In this document: positions 1 through 6,171 of the stretch, one piece after another
Layout: each line of letters starts with the position of its first letter
Position numbering within the stretch: position 1 is the stretch's first letter
Origin: a virus
Length of the DNA: 25,879 nucleotides
Strand: one strand, 5' to 3'
Virus record (IMG/VR): IMGVR_UViG_3300039249_000046
Coordinates: 1-25,879 of that record
Program-made: the position numbers and the translations under genes
Notes under the pieces: generated by a model
Told to the model about the DNA's origin: nothing
Database searches by the model: none
What the model saw: the letters and a program-made list of their open reading frames with translations, nothing else

Positions 1-351
1 GTGTTCGCGGAGCGGGCCGTCTCCCCGACCCAGGCGCTCGAGGTGTGGGGCGACGGCACCCAGACCCACGACTTCGTCCACGTCGATGACTGCGTGGCGG
101 CCGTCCTCGCGCTCGCCGATGGCGGCGTCGACGGGCCGGTCAACATCGGTACGGGGGTGGGCACGTCGGTGGACGAGGTCGCCCGCCTGGCCATGCGGGC
201 GGCGGGCCGGGAGCGGCCGCTCCTCCACCGCACCGACCGGCCGGTGGGGGTCCCGTACCGGGTGGCCGATGTCACACTGCTCCAGAGCGTCTACACCCCG
301 CAGATCTCCATCGAGGAGGGGGTCGCGCGGGCCGTCCGCTTTCGTCAGTAG
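1..351 (+). CDS. NAD-dependent epimerase/dehydratase (extended SDR), 3' part only
   Basis: The frame is open at the left edge, so this is the C-terminal ~116 residues of a longer protein (family usually ~300-330). It shows the substrate-domain signature of sugar-nucleotide epimerases: W-G-D-G-T-Q-T-H-D-F-V-H-V-D-D near the start, then the V-N-I-G-T-G turn and a closing segment with the typical Ser-hel-E-E-G-V pattern. Known family members act on UDP- or GDP-sugars or similar nucleotides in the cytoplasm; the Rossmann NAD site would lie upstream of the window. The substrate cannot be told from this part. It is followed after 10 nt by another plus-strand gene with its own Shine-Dalgarno, so it may belong to the same transcript. 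It could be a phage-borne sugar gene or the flank of an inserted element. Confidence 0.85.
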   Translation: MFAERAVSPTQALEVWGDGTQTHDFVHVDDCVAAVLALADGGVDGPVNIGTGVGTSVDEVARLAMRAAGRERPLLHRTDRPVGVPYRVADVTLLQSVYTPQISIEEGVARAVRFRQ

Positions 352-361
352 GAGGATGACC

Positions 362-589
362 ATGGCTCAGCATGTGATCCGTGTCCTGGGGCGTCGTGGG
401 GACGCGCCCATCACCTTTGACCCGAAGGCGCCGGCGGAGGTGGACGCCGCCCGGGCGGTGTTCGACCGCCTGATGGGCAAGGGCCACGCCGCCTTCGCCG
501 ACTACGGCGACGGGGTCAGCACCAGGGTCAAGGAGTTCGACCCGCACGCCGTCGAGACCACCATCATCGCCCCCGTCCAGGGGGGCTGA
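362..589 (+). CDS. Small conserved-type protein, 75 aa, unknown function
   Basis: I chose the ATG at 362 because AGGAGG at 350-355 lies 6 nt upstream; the in-frame ATG at 356 touches that site and is unlikely. The protein is soluble, mixed alpha/beta, opens with a V-I-R-V-L-G-R-R-G-D segment, has a central A-A-R-A-V-F-D-R-L helix and ends F-D-P...I-I-A-P-V-Q-G-G. From memory, short proteins of this pattern recur in phage-like contigs, but I know no function. It stands at the head of the membrane-protein module and follows the epimerase closely. Confidence 0.75.
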   Translation: MAQHVIRVLGRRGDAPITFDPKAPAEVDAARAVFDRLMGKGHAAFADYGDGVSTRVKEFDPHAVETTIIAPVQGG

Positions 590-601
590 CGCCGGATCGC
601 G

Positions 602-1249
602 ATGGTCTCGCGGGCGCTCGGCTTCTCCCTGGGGATCACGACCGTCCTTTTTGCGGGAGGGGCGGCGGCGGGGTTGGCCCCGCTGTCATGGTCGTGGCGG
701 GCGCTCGCCATCGCGCTCGCCGTGGCGGGCGCGGTGCTGGGCATCGTCTGCTGGTGCTCGGAGTTCGGCTGGCCGCACCGCCGCCGCCGGGCCGAGGAGC
801 CCACCTATGAACCCTGCGGCTGCGCCGAGTGCCGACCTCCTGCCGGCACGCTCCAGGACGGCCTCCCGGAGTTGCTGCGCGGCCACCTCGATCGCGGCTA
901 CGGCCACGAGGGTCCGGTGACGGAGGAGGCGGAGCGGGTGGCCCGCGCCCTCCTCATCCGCCACTTGAGCGATGAGCAACGGAGGAGTTTTGGAAACCAC
1001 GGCTACTTCACGGTGACCCTGCCCGAGGCCTGGCGGCCCGACTTCTGGTACCGGCGCTGGCGGGTGCCCGGCCTGTACGGGCTGGCCGCGAGCCCGCTGG
1101 GCGAGGACGGCACGGCGCTGCCGTTCGCGCTCTGCGTGGTGCCCCGGGTGATCCAGCCGGAGAGTGACACCCTGCTCAGCACCAAACTGATGCTGGAGCA
1201 CGATCCCGGCAGGTTCCTGCGCGTCGGCCTCGTCCATGCCCGGCGCTGA
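602..1249 (+). CDS. Membrane protein with two N-terminal TM segments and a cytoplasmic-type domain
   Basis: 215 residues. Two hydrophobic segments (about residues 8-29 and 33-52) are followed by a basic stretch (HRRRRR), a small Cys cluster (C-G-C-A-E-C around 72-77) and a soluble domain from about residue 95. That domain has the order: helix with R-A-L-L-I-R-H-L-S-D-E-Q, aromatic beta region with Y-F-T-V and W-Y-R-R-W-R-V, then C-V-V-P...D-T-L-L-S-T-K-L-M-L-E-H-D. This last pattern resembles a small domain I have seen in phage and actinobacterial hypothetical proteins, in which a P-x-x-D-x-L-L/A-x-K-L-x-L-E box is conserved; the role is unknown. No good Shine-Dalgarno is visible. The stop overlaps the next start by one base (TGATG). 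Confidence 0.75.
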   Translation: MVSRALGFSLGITTVLFAGGAAAGLAPLSWSWRALAIALAVAGAVLGIVCWCSEFGWPHRRRRAEEPTYEPCGCAECRPPAGTLQDGLPELLRGHLDRGYGHEGPVTEEAERVARALLIRHLSDEQRRSFGNHGYFTVTLPEAWRPDFWYRRWRVPGLYGLAASPLGEDGTALPFALCVVPRVIQPESDTLLSTKLMLEHDPGRFLRVGLVHARR

Positions 1250-1971
1250 TGGCCGCCATCATCGTCGTGCCCCGGGCCGAGGTGACCCCGCAGCAGGTGT
1301 ACCAACTCCGCAACACGGCGCAGCAGCTAGCCCAGCAACTCGCCCACGCAGCGAACGGGGGCGGGGATCTTGTGTCGCGGGCGGTGAGCCCGGCGGATCT
1401 GTTCTCCGGTGGGGGGATCGGAGGTGCGCGGGCGGTGGCGCGGCTCCGCAACCCGGTGGCGCTGCGGGCCGACACCTGGGCGCACGATGTGTACCGGGGG
1501 ACCGAGGCCCAGCCTCGGGCGGCCATCGCCCTGTACGGCTATGAGGCGCTCAGCCGCTGGCCCCGGATCGACGCCATGCGTCTCGGCACCGCTGCCGTGA
1601 CCTTCGCTGAGCTCCAGCTGGCCCCCCTCTACGCCTACCCCCCCGACGAGCGCGACGAGAACGGCGTGCTCCGCTACCCGTCGCAGCGGGTCGGGTACTT
1701 CAACCCCGTCTACATCGCCCCCACCCAGCGGTTGGTCCTGTCGATGCTGGCCAGCCGGGACCTCCGCGCTGGCCGCGAGGAGTTCTGCTTCCTGGGGGTG
1801 ATCTCGGAGCCGCCGATGATGGTCGCCCAGCAGCAGCCGGTGATGCCATTCGGGGCGCCGGGGTACCAGGAGGTCGCGGCCCAGCCCCGGAATCAGGGCG
1901 ACCCCGACCGCCCCGGCGATGAGGCGCACTTCCGCCGCCAGCTCCGCGAGTTGGGCGGCGCGGCGGACTGA
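1249..1971 (+). CDS. Beta-rich protein, candidate virion structural protein
   Basis: 240 residues, soluble, no signal or TM segment. A Gln/Ala-rich N-terminal helix (about 14-36) precedes a central part (85-190) of alternating hydrophobic beta strands with turns rich in Pro, Asn and Gly, including G-Y-F-N-P-V-Y-I-A-P-T-Q-R-L-V-L and F-C-F-L-G-V-I-S-E-P. The tail is Pro/Gln-rich and ends in a charged helix. The strand pattern would suit a jelly-roll capsid subunit, and the gene sits among membrane proteins as in tailless membrane-containing phages, but this is inference from pattern and context only. The start shares one base with the upstream stop; a 6-bp inverted repeat lies at its end (1970-1986). 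Confidence 0.7.
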   Translation: MAAIIVVPRAEVTPQQVYQLRNTAQQLAQQLAHAANGGGDLVSRAVSPADLFSGGGIGGARAVARLRNPVALRADTWAHDVYRGTEAQPRAAIALYGYEALSRWPRIDAMRLGTAAVTFAELQLAPLYAYPPDERDENGVLRYPSQRVGYFNPVYIAPTQRLVLSMLASRDLRAGREEFCFLGVISEPPMMVAQQQPVMPFGAPGYQEVAAQPRNQGDPDRPGDEAHFRRQLRELGGAAD

Positions 1972-1986
1972 TCTCCCTGCGAGATC
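1970..1986. promoter_or_regulatory. Inverted repeat GATCTC-N5-GAGATC before a leaderless promoter
   Basis: Perfect 6-bp arms (1970-1975 and 1981-1986) around a 5-nt centre. It overlaps the stop codon of the upstream gene and falls in the -35 region of the -10 box at 1999-2004. This position suits an operator or activator site better than a terminator, since no T-run follows. A related palindrome (GGAGATC-N5-GATCTCC) lies before the promoter at 5609. Confidence 0.4.
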
Positions 1987-1998
1987 GCCTCTCGGGGG

Positions 1999-2004
1999 TA
2001 CCAT
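1999..2004 (+). promoter_or_regulatory. -10 promoter box TACCAT, leaderless start of the 2012 gene
   Basis: TACCAT, preceded by GG, lies 7 nt before the ATG at 2012, so transcription would begin at or next to the start codon. No Shine-Dalgarno precedes that ATG. The same arrangement recurs at 5609, 6732, 17878 and, on the minus strand, 24108. No clear TTGACA is present. Confidence 0.55.
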
Positions 2005-2011
2005 CGGCGCG

Positions 2012-3256
2012 ATGCCCGAGTCGGCCGTCGCCCTCGCTCCGCCGCCGCCGCTTACCCCCTCCCGGGGCCGCAAGCCGGTCAACCGGCCGAGCTCCCACAC
2101 GGGCGAGGAGGTGGCCTTCGGCGTGGGCGCGGGGGGCCTCGCCGCCCTGCTCGCCTGGCTGCTCTGGCCGAGGTCGCCGACCTCCCCCTCATCGTGCCCC
2201 CCGGGGCAGTACCTCCCGACGGGGGCCTCGGGGTGCGTTCAGTGCCCGTCGGGCACGGTGCGCTCCTCTGGGATGCCGATCTCGCAGTGCGTCTCCTGTC
2301 CCTCGGGCCAGCAGCCGCTCGGTGACCAGTCTGGCTGCGCGCCCATCCCGGTGCTCACGCCGATCTGCCCGCCCGCCGGGAGCATCATCGAGGACGCCTC
2401 AAGCGGCGCGCAGTACGCCGTCGACCAGGGCGGGGTGATGCACTACATCACCTCCCCCGCCGCGCTCGCCGCCTGCGGGTACTGTGATGATCCCTCGCAC
2501 GTCACCCAGGTGTCGGACGCGACCATGCAGCAGCTCCTGGCCAGTTGCGCCCAGGGCACCGACATCGACGGCCAGAGCACCTGCGTGCTGGGGCCGGCGC
2601 TCTGCCCGGTGACCCCGCAGCCGCCAGCGACCCCGGTGGGCGCCTGCGGGACAGATCCTGACAACGACCTCTCGGTGACCCCGTACTGGTGGTCGCAGGC
2701 CTCCCAGGCAACCCAGATCGCCTCCACGGTGGTCGCCATGCTGCTCGGCCGCTGGGACTGCACCGAGCCGACCGACCAGCACTGGACCAGCATCTACAAT
2801 GCCCCCTGCTGCGGCTACACGCCGCTCCAGATGGTCGCCTTCCGCATCGTCAGCGACAGCGGCCAGGAGCTGGTCAGCGACGTCCAGCACCTCGCCGACC
2901 AGTACCAGGCGGGTGGCGCCTTTGCGGGCAGCCCCAACCCAGCAGAGGATTGCTTCATCGCCGCCGCCTTCAACATCGTCTTCAACCGCAACTGGACGGG
3001 CGCGCCAGCCTCCCTGCTGGACACCTGGCGCTCTTTCTATGAGACGCCCTGGACTGAGCCGAGCGGCGAGACCCTGTCCGGTCCCGAGCGCCTGGTGTGG
3101 CAGTTCTGCATGCAGCCCGAGTTCAGCGACCGGGTGACCTTCAATGTCGGCAACCCGATCTCCTGCTCTCCGGGGGTCAGCGGCTGCGCGGACTATGAGC
3201 CGGCCGGGATGGTGGCCTCGGCGGCGCTGGCGGTGTCGGCGCCCGGTATCCTCTGA
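2012..3256 (+). CDS. Single-pass membrane protein with Cys-rich ectodomain
   Basis: 414 residues. A Pro/Arg-rich N-terminus (1-33) leads into one TM segment (about 34-52), then a long probably external part. Residues 62-119 hold a Cys-rich array (C62, C75, C78, C93, C96, C109, C119) with C-P-x-G-x and C-x-x-C-P-S-G units, like small disulphide modules of the EGF/TNFR type. More Cys pairs follow to about 215. A larger domain (about 214-400) is rich in Trp, Tyr and helices. The last residues, V-A-S-A-A-L-A-V-S-A-P-G-I-L, match the end of the next protein. A surface spike or receptor-binding role is possible; no family is recognised. ATG 2012 is chosen over upstream in-frame starts because of the -10 box 7 nt before it. 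Confidence 0.75.
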   Translation: MPESAVALAPPPPLTPSRGRKPVNRPSSHTGEEVAFGVGAGGLAALLAWLLWPRSPTSPSSCPPGQYLPTGASGCVQCPSGTVRSSGMPISQCVSCPSGQQPLGDQSGCAPIPVLTPICPPAGSIIEDASSGAQYAVDQGGVMHYITSPAALAACGYCDDPSHVTQVSDATMQQLLASCAQGTDIDGQSTCVLGPALCPVTPQPPATPVGACGTDPDNDLSVTPYWWSQASQATQIASTVVAMLLGRWDCTEPTDQHWTSIYNAPCCGYTPLQMVAFRIVSDSGQELVSDVQHLADQYQAGGAFAGSPNPAEDCFIAAAFNIVFNRNWTGAPASLLDTWRSFYETPWTEPSGETLSGPERLVWQFCMQPEFSDRVTFNVGNPISCSPGVSGCADYEPAGMVASAALAVSAPGIL

Positions 3257-3259
3257 GCC

Positions 3260-3661
3260 ATGGCCCATCACGCCATCGGGGCGGCGCTGCTCGGGGCGGG
3301 CGCGGGTGGGGCCGCCGACGATGTGATCCACATCCTGCCGCCCCGGAACGCGACCAACCCATCCGCCAACCTCAACCCCATGACGGTCGGTATTGCGGTC
3401 GGCTCGCTGGCGGCGGCCGGTCTGGGGATCGCGCTCCTGCTCCAGTCGGAGCCGCCGGGACACGGCCTGAGCGCGTGGAACTGGGTGGGGGTGGGGGCGG
3501 CCACCCTGAGCGGGGCCGCGCTCGCTGAGGGGCTGAACTTCGGATACGCCTGGTCCCACGTCGTGTGGAATCTCCCCGACATCGCAGCGGGCGCAATGAC
3601 CCCCTCGCACCGGGCGGTGGCCAGCCCAGCCCTCGCCGTCTCCGCACCGGGCATCCTCTGA
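3260..3661 (+). CDS. Small membrane protein sharing the C-terminal tail of its upstream neighbour
   Basis: 133 residues. A Gly/Ala-rich N-terminus is followed by TM segments at about 43-61 and 75-92; the first ~20 residues are also moderately hydrophobic. The C-terminus V-A-S-P-A-L-A-V-S-A-P-G-I-L matches the preceding protein at 13 of 14 positions, although the rest of the two proteins is unrelated. The gene begins 3 nt after the upstream stop, so translation is probably coupled. Function unknown; a membrane-embedded partner of the 2012 product is a reasonable guess. Confidence 0.7.
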   Translation: MAHHAIGAALLGAGAGGAADDVIHILPPRNATNPSANLNPMTVGIAVGSLAAAGLGIALLLQSEPPGHGLSAWNWVGVGAATLSGAALAEGLNFGYAWSHVVWNLPDIAAGAMTPSHRAVASPALAVSAPGIL

Positions 3662-3669
3662 GGCCGGTC

Positions 3670-3885
3670 ATGGCGGCGACGCGGCTCCAGGTGGCGGGCG
3701 ACGGGCTGATGATGGTGGGGCTCCTCTTCATCGCCCTCGAGGCGGCCCGGGTGTTCACCCGCCGCCCCCCGGAGACAGAGGCCCAGGCGGTGGAGCAGGC
3801 GATCCCGATCGGGACGGTGGCGGCGCTGCTGATCGCCTCCGGGGGGATCATCCGGGGCCGGGGAGCGCCCCCCGCGCGGGGCTGA
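3670..3885 (+). CDS. Small membrane protein, two TM segments
   Basis: 71 residues from the ATG at 3670, 8 nt after the upstream stop. Two hydrophobic stretches (about 8-26 and 46-62) are separated by an acidic Glu/Gln-rich loop, and the end is basic and Pro-rich (R-G-R-G-A-P-P-A-R-G). This looks like a hairpin membrane protein. There is no strong Shine-Dalgarno, so the start could also be the GTG just upstream. Function unknown. Confidence 0.6.
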   Translation: MAATRLQVAGDGLMMVGLLFIALEAARVFTRRPPETEAQAVEQAIPIGTVAALLIASGGIIRGRGAPPARG

Positions 3886-3890
3886 GGGCC

Positions 3891-4022
3891 ATGGACATCG
3901 GCGAGCCGGTCCGCACCGTGGAGATGCCGGAGCAGGAGCCTGCGGTGGAGCCGCAGGAGCCGGCGCCGGAGCGGGAGCCGGAGCGGGAGCCGGAGCGGGT
4001 GCCGGAGCGGGTGCCGGCGTGA
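3891..4022 (+). CDS. 43-aa Glu/Pro-rich repeat peptide
   Basis: Begins at ATG 3891, 5 nt after the upstream stop (TGAGGGCC ATG). Almost the whole second half is a run of E-P-x-R units made by a 12-bp tandem DNA repeat. The stop codon overlaps the GTG of the next gene (GTGA), the same coupling used all over this window, which supports real translation. Such stiff, highly charged Pro/Glu segments often act as spacers or linkers; the role here is unknown. Confidence 0.5.
   Translation: MDIGEPVRTVEMPEQEPAVEPQEPAPEREPEREPERVPERVPA
3967..4014 (+). repeat. Four tandem copies of a 12-bp repeat (cggagcggg[a/t]gc)
   Basis: Copies at 3967-3978, 3979-3990, 3991-4002 and 4003-4014. The first two carry an A and the last two a T at the variable position, giving Glu-Pro versus Val-Pro in the peptide. 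The period is a multiple of three, so copy number can change without a frameshift. Confidence 0.85.
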
Positions 4023-4528
4023 GGGTGGTGGGCTTCCGCGCCTTCGAGGCGGCAGATGTGCACGGCGGCGAGCTCCGCTCCTGGGCGTTCTTTCGGGTGT
4101 GGCAGATCGGTGTCAACGCCGCCTCCTGCGACCACCCCGGTTGCTCGGGCCCGCCCGCCCTGCACCCCGTCGCCACCGCCCTTGCCGGCGGGCGGCCGCA
4201 GCGGCTCGGCTGCGGCTTCCACGCCTTCGCCCACCTCGTGGCGCTCGAGCACTACCTGGACGCCCAGCGCCAGCGCCCGCCGCTGCTGCGCCCACCCATG
4301 TGCGCGGTGGTGGGGGGCCTCGGGACGGTGCAACTCTGCGGCCATGGGTGGCGGGCGCGGCGGGCCGAGATCCTCGCCCTCTTCGGCGACAGCCCCCTGG
4401 AGCACCGCCTGGCGGAGCGGTACGGGGTGATGCTGCTGCCCGTCCCCGCCACCGCCGACCTGGGCCGGGTGGAGCGGTTCGCTGGCGAGTGGGGGCTGAC
4501 CCACGGCGAGGCGCTCCGGCTGCCGTGA
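4019..4528 (+). CDS. Unknown soluble protein with His/Cys motifs, mobile-element type
   Basis: 169 residues, GTG start overlapping the previous stop (GTGA). Visible elements are V-G-F-R-A-F, then W-x-x-G-V-N-A-A-S-C-D-H-P-G-C (C37, H39, C42), a G-C-G-F-H-A-F segment (65-70) and C-A-V-V-G-G-L-G-T-V-Q-L-C-G-H-G-W-R-A-R-R-A-E-I (95-118), ending with L-A-E-R-Y-G-V. I recall short phage and actinobacterial proteins with the same order (Cys pair, G-C-G-x-H/Y-A, W/F-R-A-E), all without known function. The conserved Cys/His residues suggest metal binding. Confidence 0.65.
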   Translation: MRVVGFRAFEAADVHGGELRSWAFFRVWQIGVNAASCDHPGCSGPPALHPVATALAGGRPQRLGCGFHAFAHLVALEHYLDAQRQRPPLLRPPMCAVVGGLGTVQLCGHGWRARRAEILALFGDSPLEHRLAERYGVMLLPVPATADLGRVERFAGEWGLTHGEALRLP

Positions 4529-5052
4529 GCGTCACGCCGGGAGCCATCATCTTCGTCCGCAACGCGGGCATCGGGCCGGCGCTGATCCGGCTTGGCGAGA
4601 GTCGCCGGTACGGGCGGGGGCGGGGGCCAGGCGACCCCGCCTATTGGAACCACGTGGCCGTCTGCGTCGCCCCCGGCGAGGTGATCGAGGCGCGTCCCCA
4701 GGGGGTCGTGCCCTGGGCTCTGGATCGGGAGGGCGGTTGGGCGGCCTGGCAGGCATGGATGCCCCCGTACGGGCCTGCCGGCGCCGCCCCGTGCGTGGCC
4801 GCCATGCGCGAGCTGGCCGCCCACCGCGAGGGCTACGGCTGGGTGGGGATCCTGAGCGAGGTGCTGATGTTCCTGACCGGCTCCAAGCTCCGCCTCGGCC
4901 TCCAGGGGACCGACTTCTGCTCGGGCGCCGCCGCGTACGCGCTGACCCGCGCGGACATCGACATGGGCACCGACGAGGAGTGGGACGCCCCCGCCACGGT
5001 CTACGCGCTGGGGCCGAAGGCCGGCGGGTGGACGCTGCTCGAGCGCCGATGA
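4525..5052 (+). CDS. Permuted NlpC/P60 (papain-like, YiiX/YebB-type) hydrolase
   Basis: 175 residues, GTG start overlapping the upstream stop (GTGA). The layout matches circularly permuted papain-fold enzymes: a beta strand G-A-I-I-F-V-R, then W-N-H-V-A-V with H43, V-I-E-A with E55, and the Cys near the end in D-F-C-S-G-A-A-A-Y-A-L (C132). In the family the early His and late Cys form the active site and many members cut peptide or amide bonds in cell wall or act on lipids. Here it could be a virion-associated or lytic hydrolase. No signal peptide is visible. The substrate cannot be inferred. Confidence 0.65.
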   Translation: MSVTPGAIIFVRNAGIGPALIRLGESRRYGRGRGPGDPAYWNHVAVCVAPGEVIEARPQGVVPWALDREGGWAAWQAWMPPYGPAGAAPCVAAMRELAAHREGYGWVGILSEVLMFLTGSKLRLGLQGTDFCSGAAAYALTRADIDMGTDEEWDAPATVYALGPKAGGWTLLERR

Positions 5053-5369
5053 TCGGCCGGCGGCTGCAACCGGTGGTGGGGGAGGACGGCATCGCGCGGC
5101 CTCCCGAGTTCGAGCGGCCCGGCGACTACTGCGGACCGCTCCTCGGCTTCACGGGCGACAAGCCCGCCGTCTTCTACCTGCTCCCCAACGGCCAGGTGGG
5201 CGACATCCCCCACCACGTCGTCTCGCCGCCGCACACCTTCCGGGAGTGCGCCGACGGCAGCCTGGAGATCCGCAACAGCATCCTCCACCAGGGCTTCATC
5301 AGCGAGCGCGAGCCCGACGGTAGCTGGCACGGCTACCTGGACGAGGGCCACTCCTGGCGCGAGGTCTGA
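5049..5369 (+). CDS. Small phage-type protein ending in a W-H-G-Y-L motif
   Basis: 106 residues from an ATG that overlaps the previous stop (ATGA). The core reads as a beta-rich domain: A-V-F-Y-L-L-P-N-G-Q, H-H-V-V-S-P-P-H-T-F, D-G-S-L-E-I-R-N-S-I and finally G-S-W-H-G-Y-L-D-E-G. I recall this order (HHV, PHTF, DGSLEI, WHGYL) as common in small phage proteins of unknown function, which would support a viral origin. It is the last gene of this run; a promoter, a hairpin and a tRNA follow. Confidence 0.75.
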   Translation: MIGRRLQPVVGEDGIARPPEFERPGDYCGPLLGFTGDKPAVFYLLPNGQVGDIPHHVVSPPHTFRECADGSLEIRNSILHQGFISEREPDGSWHGYLDEGHSWREV

Positions 5370-5377
5370 GCGGGCGG

Positions 5378-5383
5378 TACACT
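5378..5383 (+). promoter_or_regulatory. -10 box TACACT upstream of the tRNA
   Basis: GG-TACACT has the same form as the other -10 boxes in the window. With a start about 7 nt downstream, the transcript would run through the 5398-5434 hairpin into the tRNA at 5443. No convincing -35 is seen. Confidence 0.4.
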
Positions 5384-5397
5384 GCGAGCGAGGATCG

Positions 5398-5434
5398 CGG
5401 CCCGCCGGGACGGCTCACGTTTGCGGGCGGGCCG
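5398..5434. other. Hairpin, 9-bp perfect stem before the tRNA
   Basis: Arms CGGCCCGCC (5398-5406) and GGCGGGCCG (5426-5434) enclose a 19-nt loop; a short TTCCCC follows. It lacks a proper T-run, so it is either a weak terminator for the upstream genes or a 5' structure in the tRNA precursor. Confidence 0.55.
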
Positions 5435-5442
5435 TTCCCCAC

Positions 5443-5517
5443 CTGGGCGTGGCGCAGCGGTAGCGCACGTGCCTCGGGCGCACGGGGTCGGAGGTTCGAG
5501 CCCTCCCGTCCAGACCA
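5443..5517 (+). tRNA. tRNA-Pro, anticodon CGG
   Basis: All four arms fold: acceptor CTGGGCG/CGTCCAG (one G-T pair), D-stem GCGC/GCGC, anticodon stem CGTGC/GCACG with loop CTCGGGC (anticodon CGG at 5475-5477), T-stem GGAGG/CCTCC with loop TTCGAGC. Position 73 is A and CCA is encoded (5515-5517). The C1-G72 first pair and G37 are usual for bacterial tRNA-Pro. It would read CCG, which is frequent in this GC-rich DNA, so it may support translation of the element's own genes. The mature gene is 5443-5514 plus CCA. Confidence 0.93.
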
Positions 5518-5608
5518 TGTCAGATGTGCTCTTGTGACACCGTCTGAGGAGGTCTGACGAGGCGTCAGGAGATCGGTGTGATCTCCCGCAGTGGCGCTCT
5601 GACAGGGT
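5518..5608. promoter_or_regulatory. Regulatory region rich in TGTCA/TCTGAC repeats and palindromes
   Basis: Between the tRNA and the next gene lie TGTCAGA (5518-5524), TGTGACA (5534-5540 region), two 10-bp spaced GTCTGA copies (5542 and 5552), CTGAC-N5-GTCAG (5554-5568), GGAGATC-N5-GATCTCC (5568-5586) and TCTGACA (5598-5604) just before the -10 box. The TGTCA/TGACA words match those in the 17819-17858 divergent region, so one repressor may act at both. This is inferred from motif sharing only. Confidence 0.45.
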
Positions 5609-5614
5609 CATAAT
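5609..5614 (+). promoter_or_regulatory. -10 box CATAAT, leaderless start of the 5621 gene
   Basis: CATAAT lies 6 nt before the ATG at 5621 and no Shine-Dalgarno is present. TCTGACA sits 4 nt upstream, where a bound repressor would block polymerase. Confidence 0.5.
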
Positions 5615-5620
5615 CGGCCC

Positions 5621-6160
5621 ATGAGCGACGCCCTGGTGACGCTGCCGCTGCCCGCCGACGCCCTGGCGGGGGCCTCCGCCGATCTGGTGGCCGCCCAGGT
5701 GTACCTCGAGGAGGCGATCCACGCCCCGTATGAGGACGAGTGCTTCGCCGCCCTCTGGCAGGTGAAGGAGTGGCTGGAGTGGGCCTGCGCCGACTACCAG
5801 GCGGCCGGCCTCGGCCCGGCGGCGGCGGTCTGCGGTGCGGTGCTCGCCCAGGTGCGCGGCCTCACCCAGGCGGGGACGGTGCCGGGCGGGATGAGCCTCG
5901 GGGACTTCCAGAGCCAGCAGCTCCTGCCGCTGCAGGGGGCTCTCGTGGAGATCCGCCTGGAGCCCATCGCGGAGTGGGCGCAGGGCCAGGCGGAGGCCTG
6001 GAAGGGCGACAACCTGATCTTCTGGGGGCTCTTGGGGACCGGGGTGGGCATCCTCGCCATCGCGGTCGGCATCGACGCCCTGGAGCGGCGCGGCAAGTAC
6101 CCGAGGCCGCCCCACGCCCGGCGGGTGGCCGTGACTGCGCTCCGCTACCCCAGGAAGTGA
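5621..6160 (+). CDS. Membrane protein with soluble N-terminal helical domain
   Basis: 179 residues. A helical soluble part (1-125), rich in Ala, Trp and Glu, is followed by one TM segment (about 132-152) and a basic C-terminal tail. No family is recognised. ATG 5621 follows a -10 box by 6 nt, supporting a leaderless message. The last codons repeat, in DNA, the first codons of the following gene (15-bp duplication at 6131-6145 and 6157-6171), and the two genes overlap as GTGA. Confidence 0.7.
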   Translation: MSDALVTLPLPADALAGASADLVAAQVYLEEAIHAPYEDECFAALWQVKEWLEWACADYQAAGLGPAAAVCGAVLAQVRGLTQAGTVPGGMSLGDFQSQQLLPLQGALVEIRLEPIAEWAQGQAEAWKGDNLIFWGLLGTGVGILAIAVGIDALERRGKYPRPPHARRVAVTALRYPRK

Positions 6161-6171
6161 CTGCGCTCCGC
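6131..6171 (+). repeat. 15-bp direct repeat spanning a gene junction
   Basis: gtgactgcgctccgc occurs at 6131-6145 and again at 6157-6171. It encodes V-T-A-L-R both times: near the end of the upstream protein and, in a different frame, as the first residues of the next protein. The second copy supplies the GTG start. Confidence 0.85.

Noticed and set aside
1-361. Host-element boundary right after the epimerase
   Set aside because: No direct repeat or change in composition is seen at this point, and phages often carry such genes; it cannot be decided from one edge.
2399-3610. 403-codon minus-strand open frame
   Set aside because: It opposes the membrane protein genes at 2012 and 3260, which have consistent TM and Cys patterns and a shared tail.
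5443-5608. Phage attachment site at the tRNA 3' end
   Set aside because: No second copy of the tRNA 3' segment and no tyrosine integrase are present in the window; the serine recombinase here is of the small resolvase type.
5333-6115. 260-codon minus-strand open frame across the tRNA
   Set aside because: It is antisense to the tRNA and to the 5621 gene and contains the W-T-G-G-L-E-P-P-T-P-type peptide that arises when a tRNA is translated in reverse.
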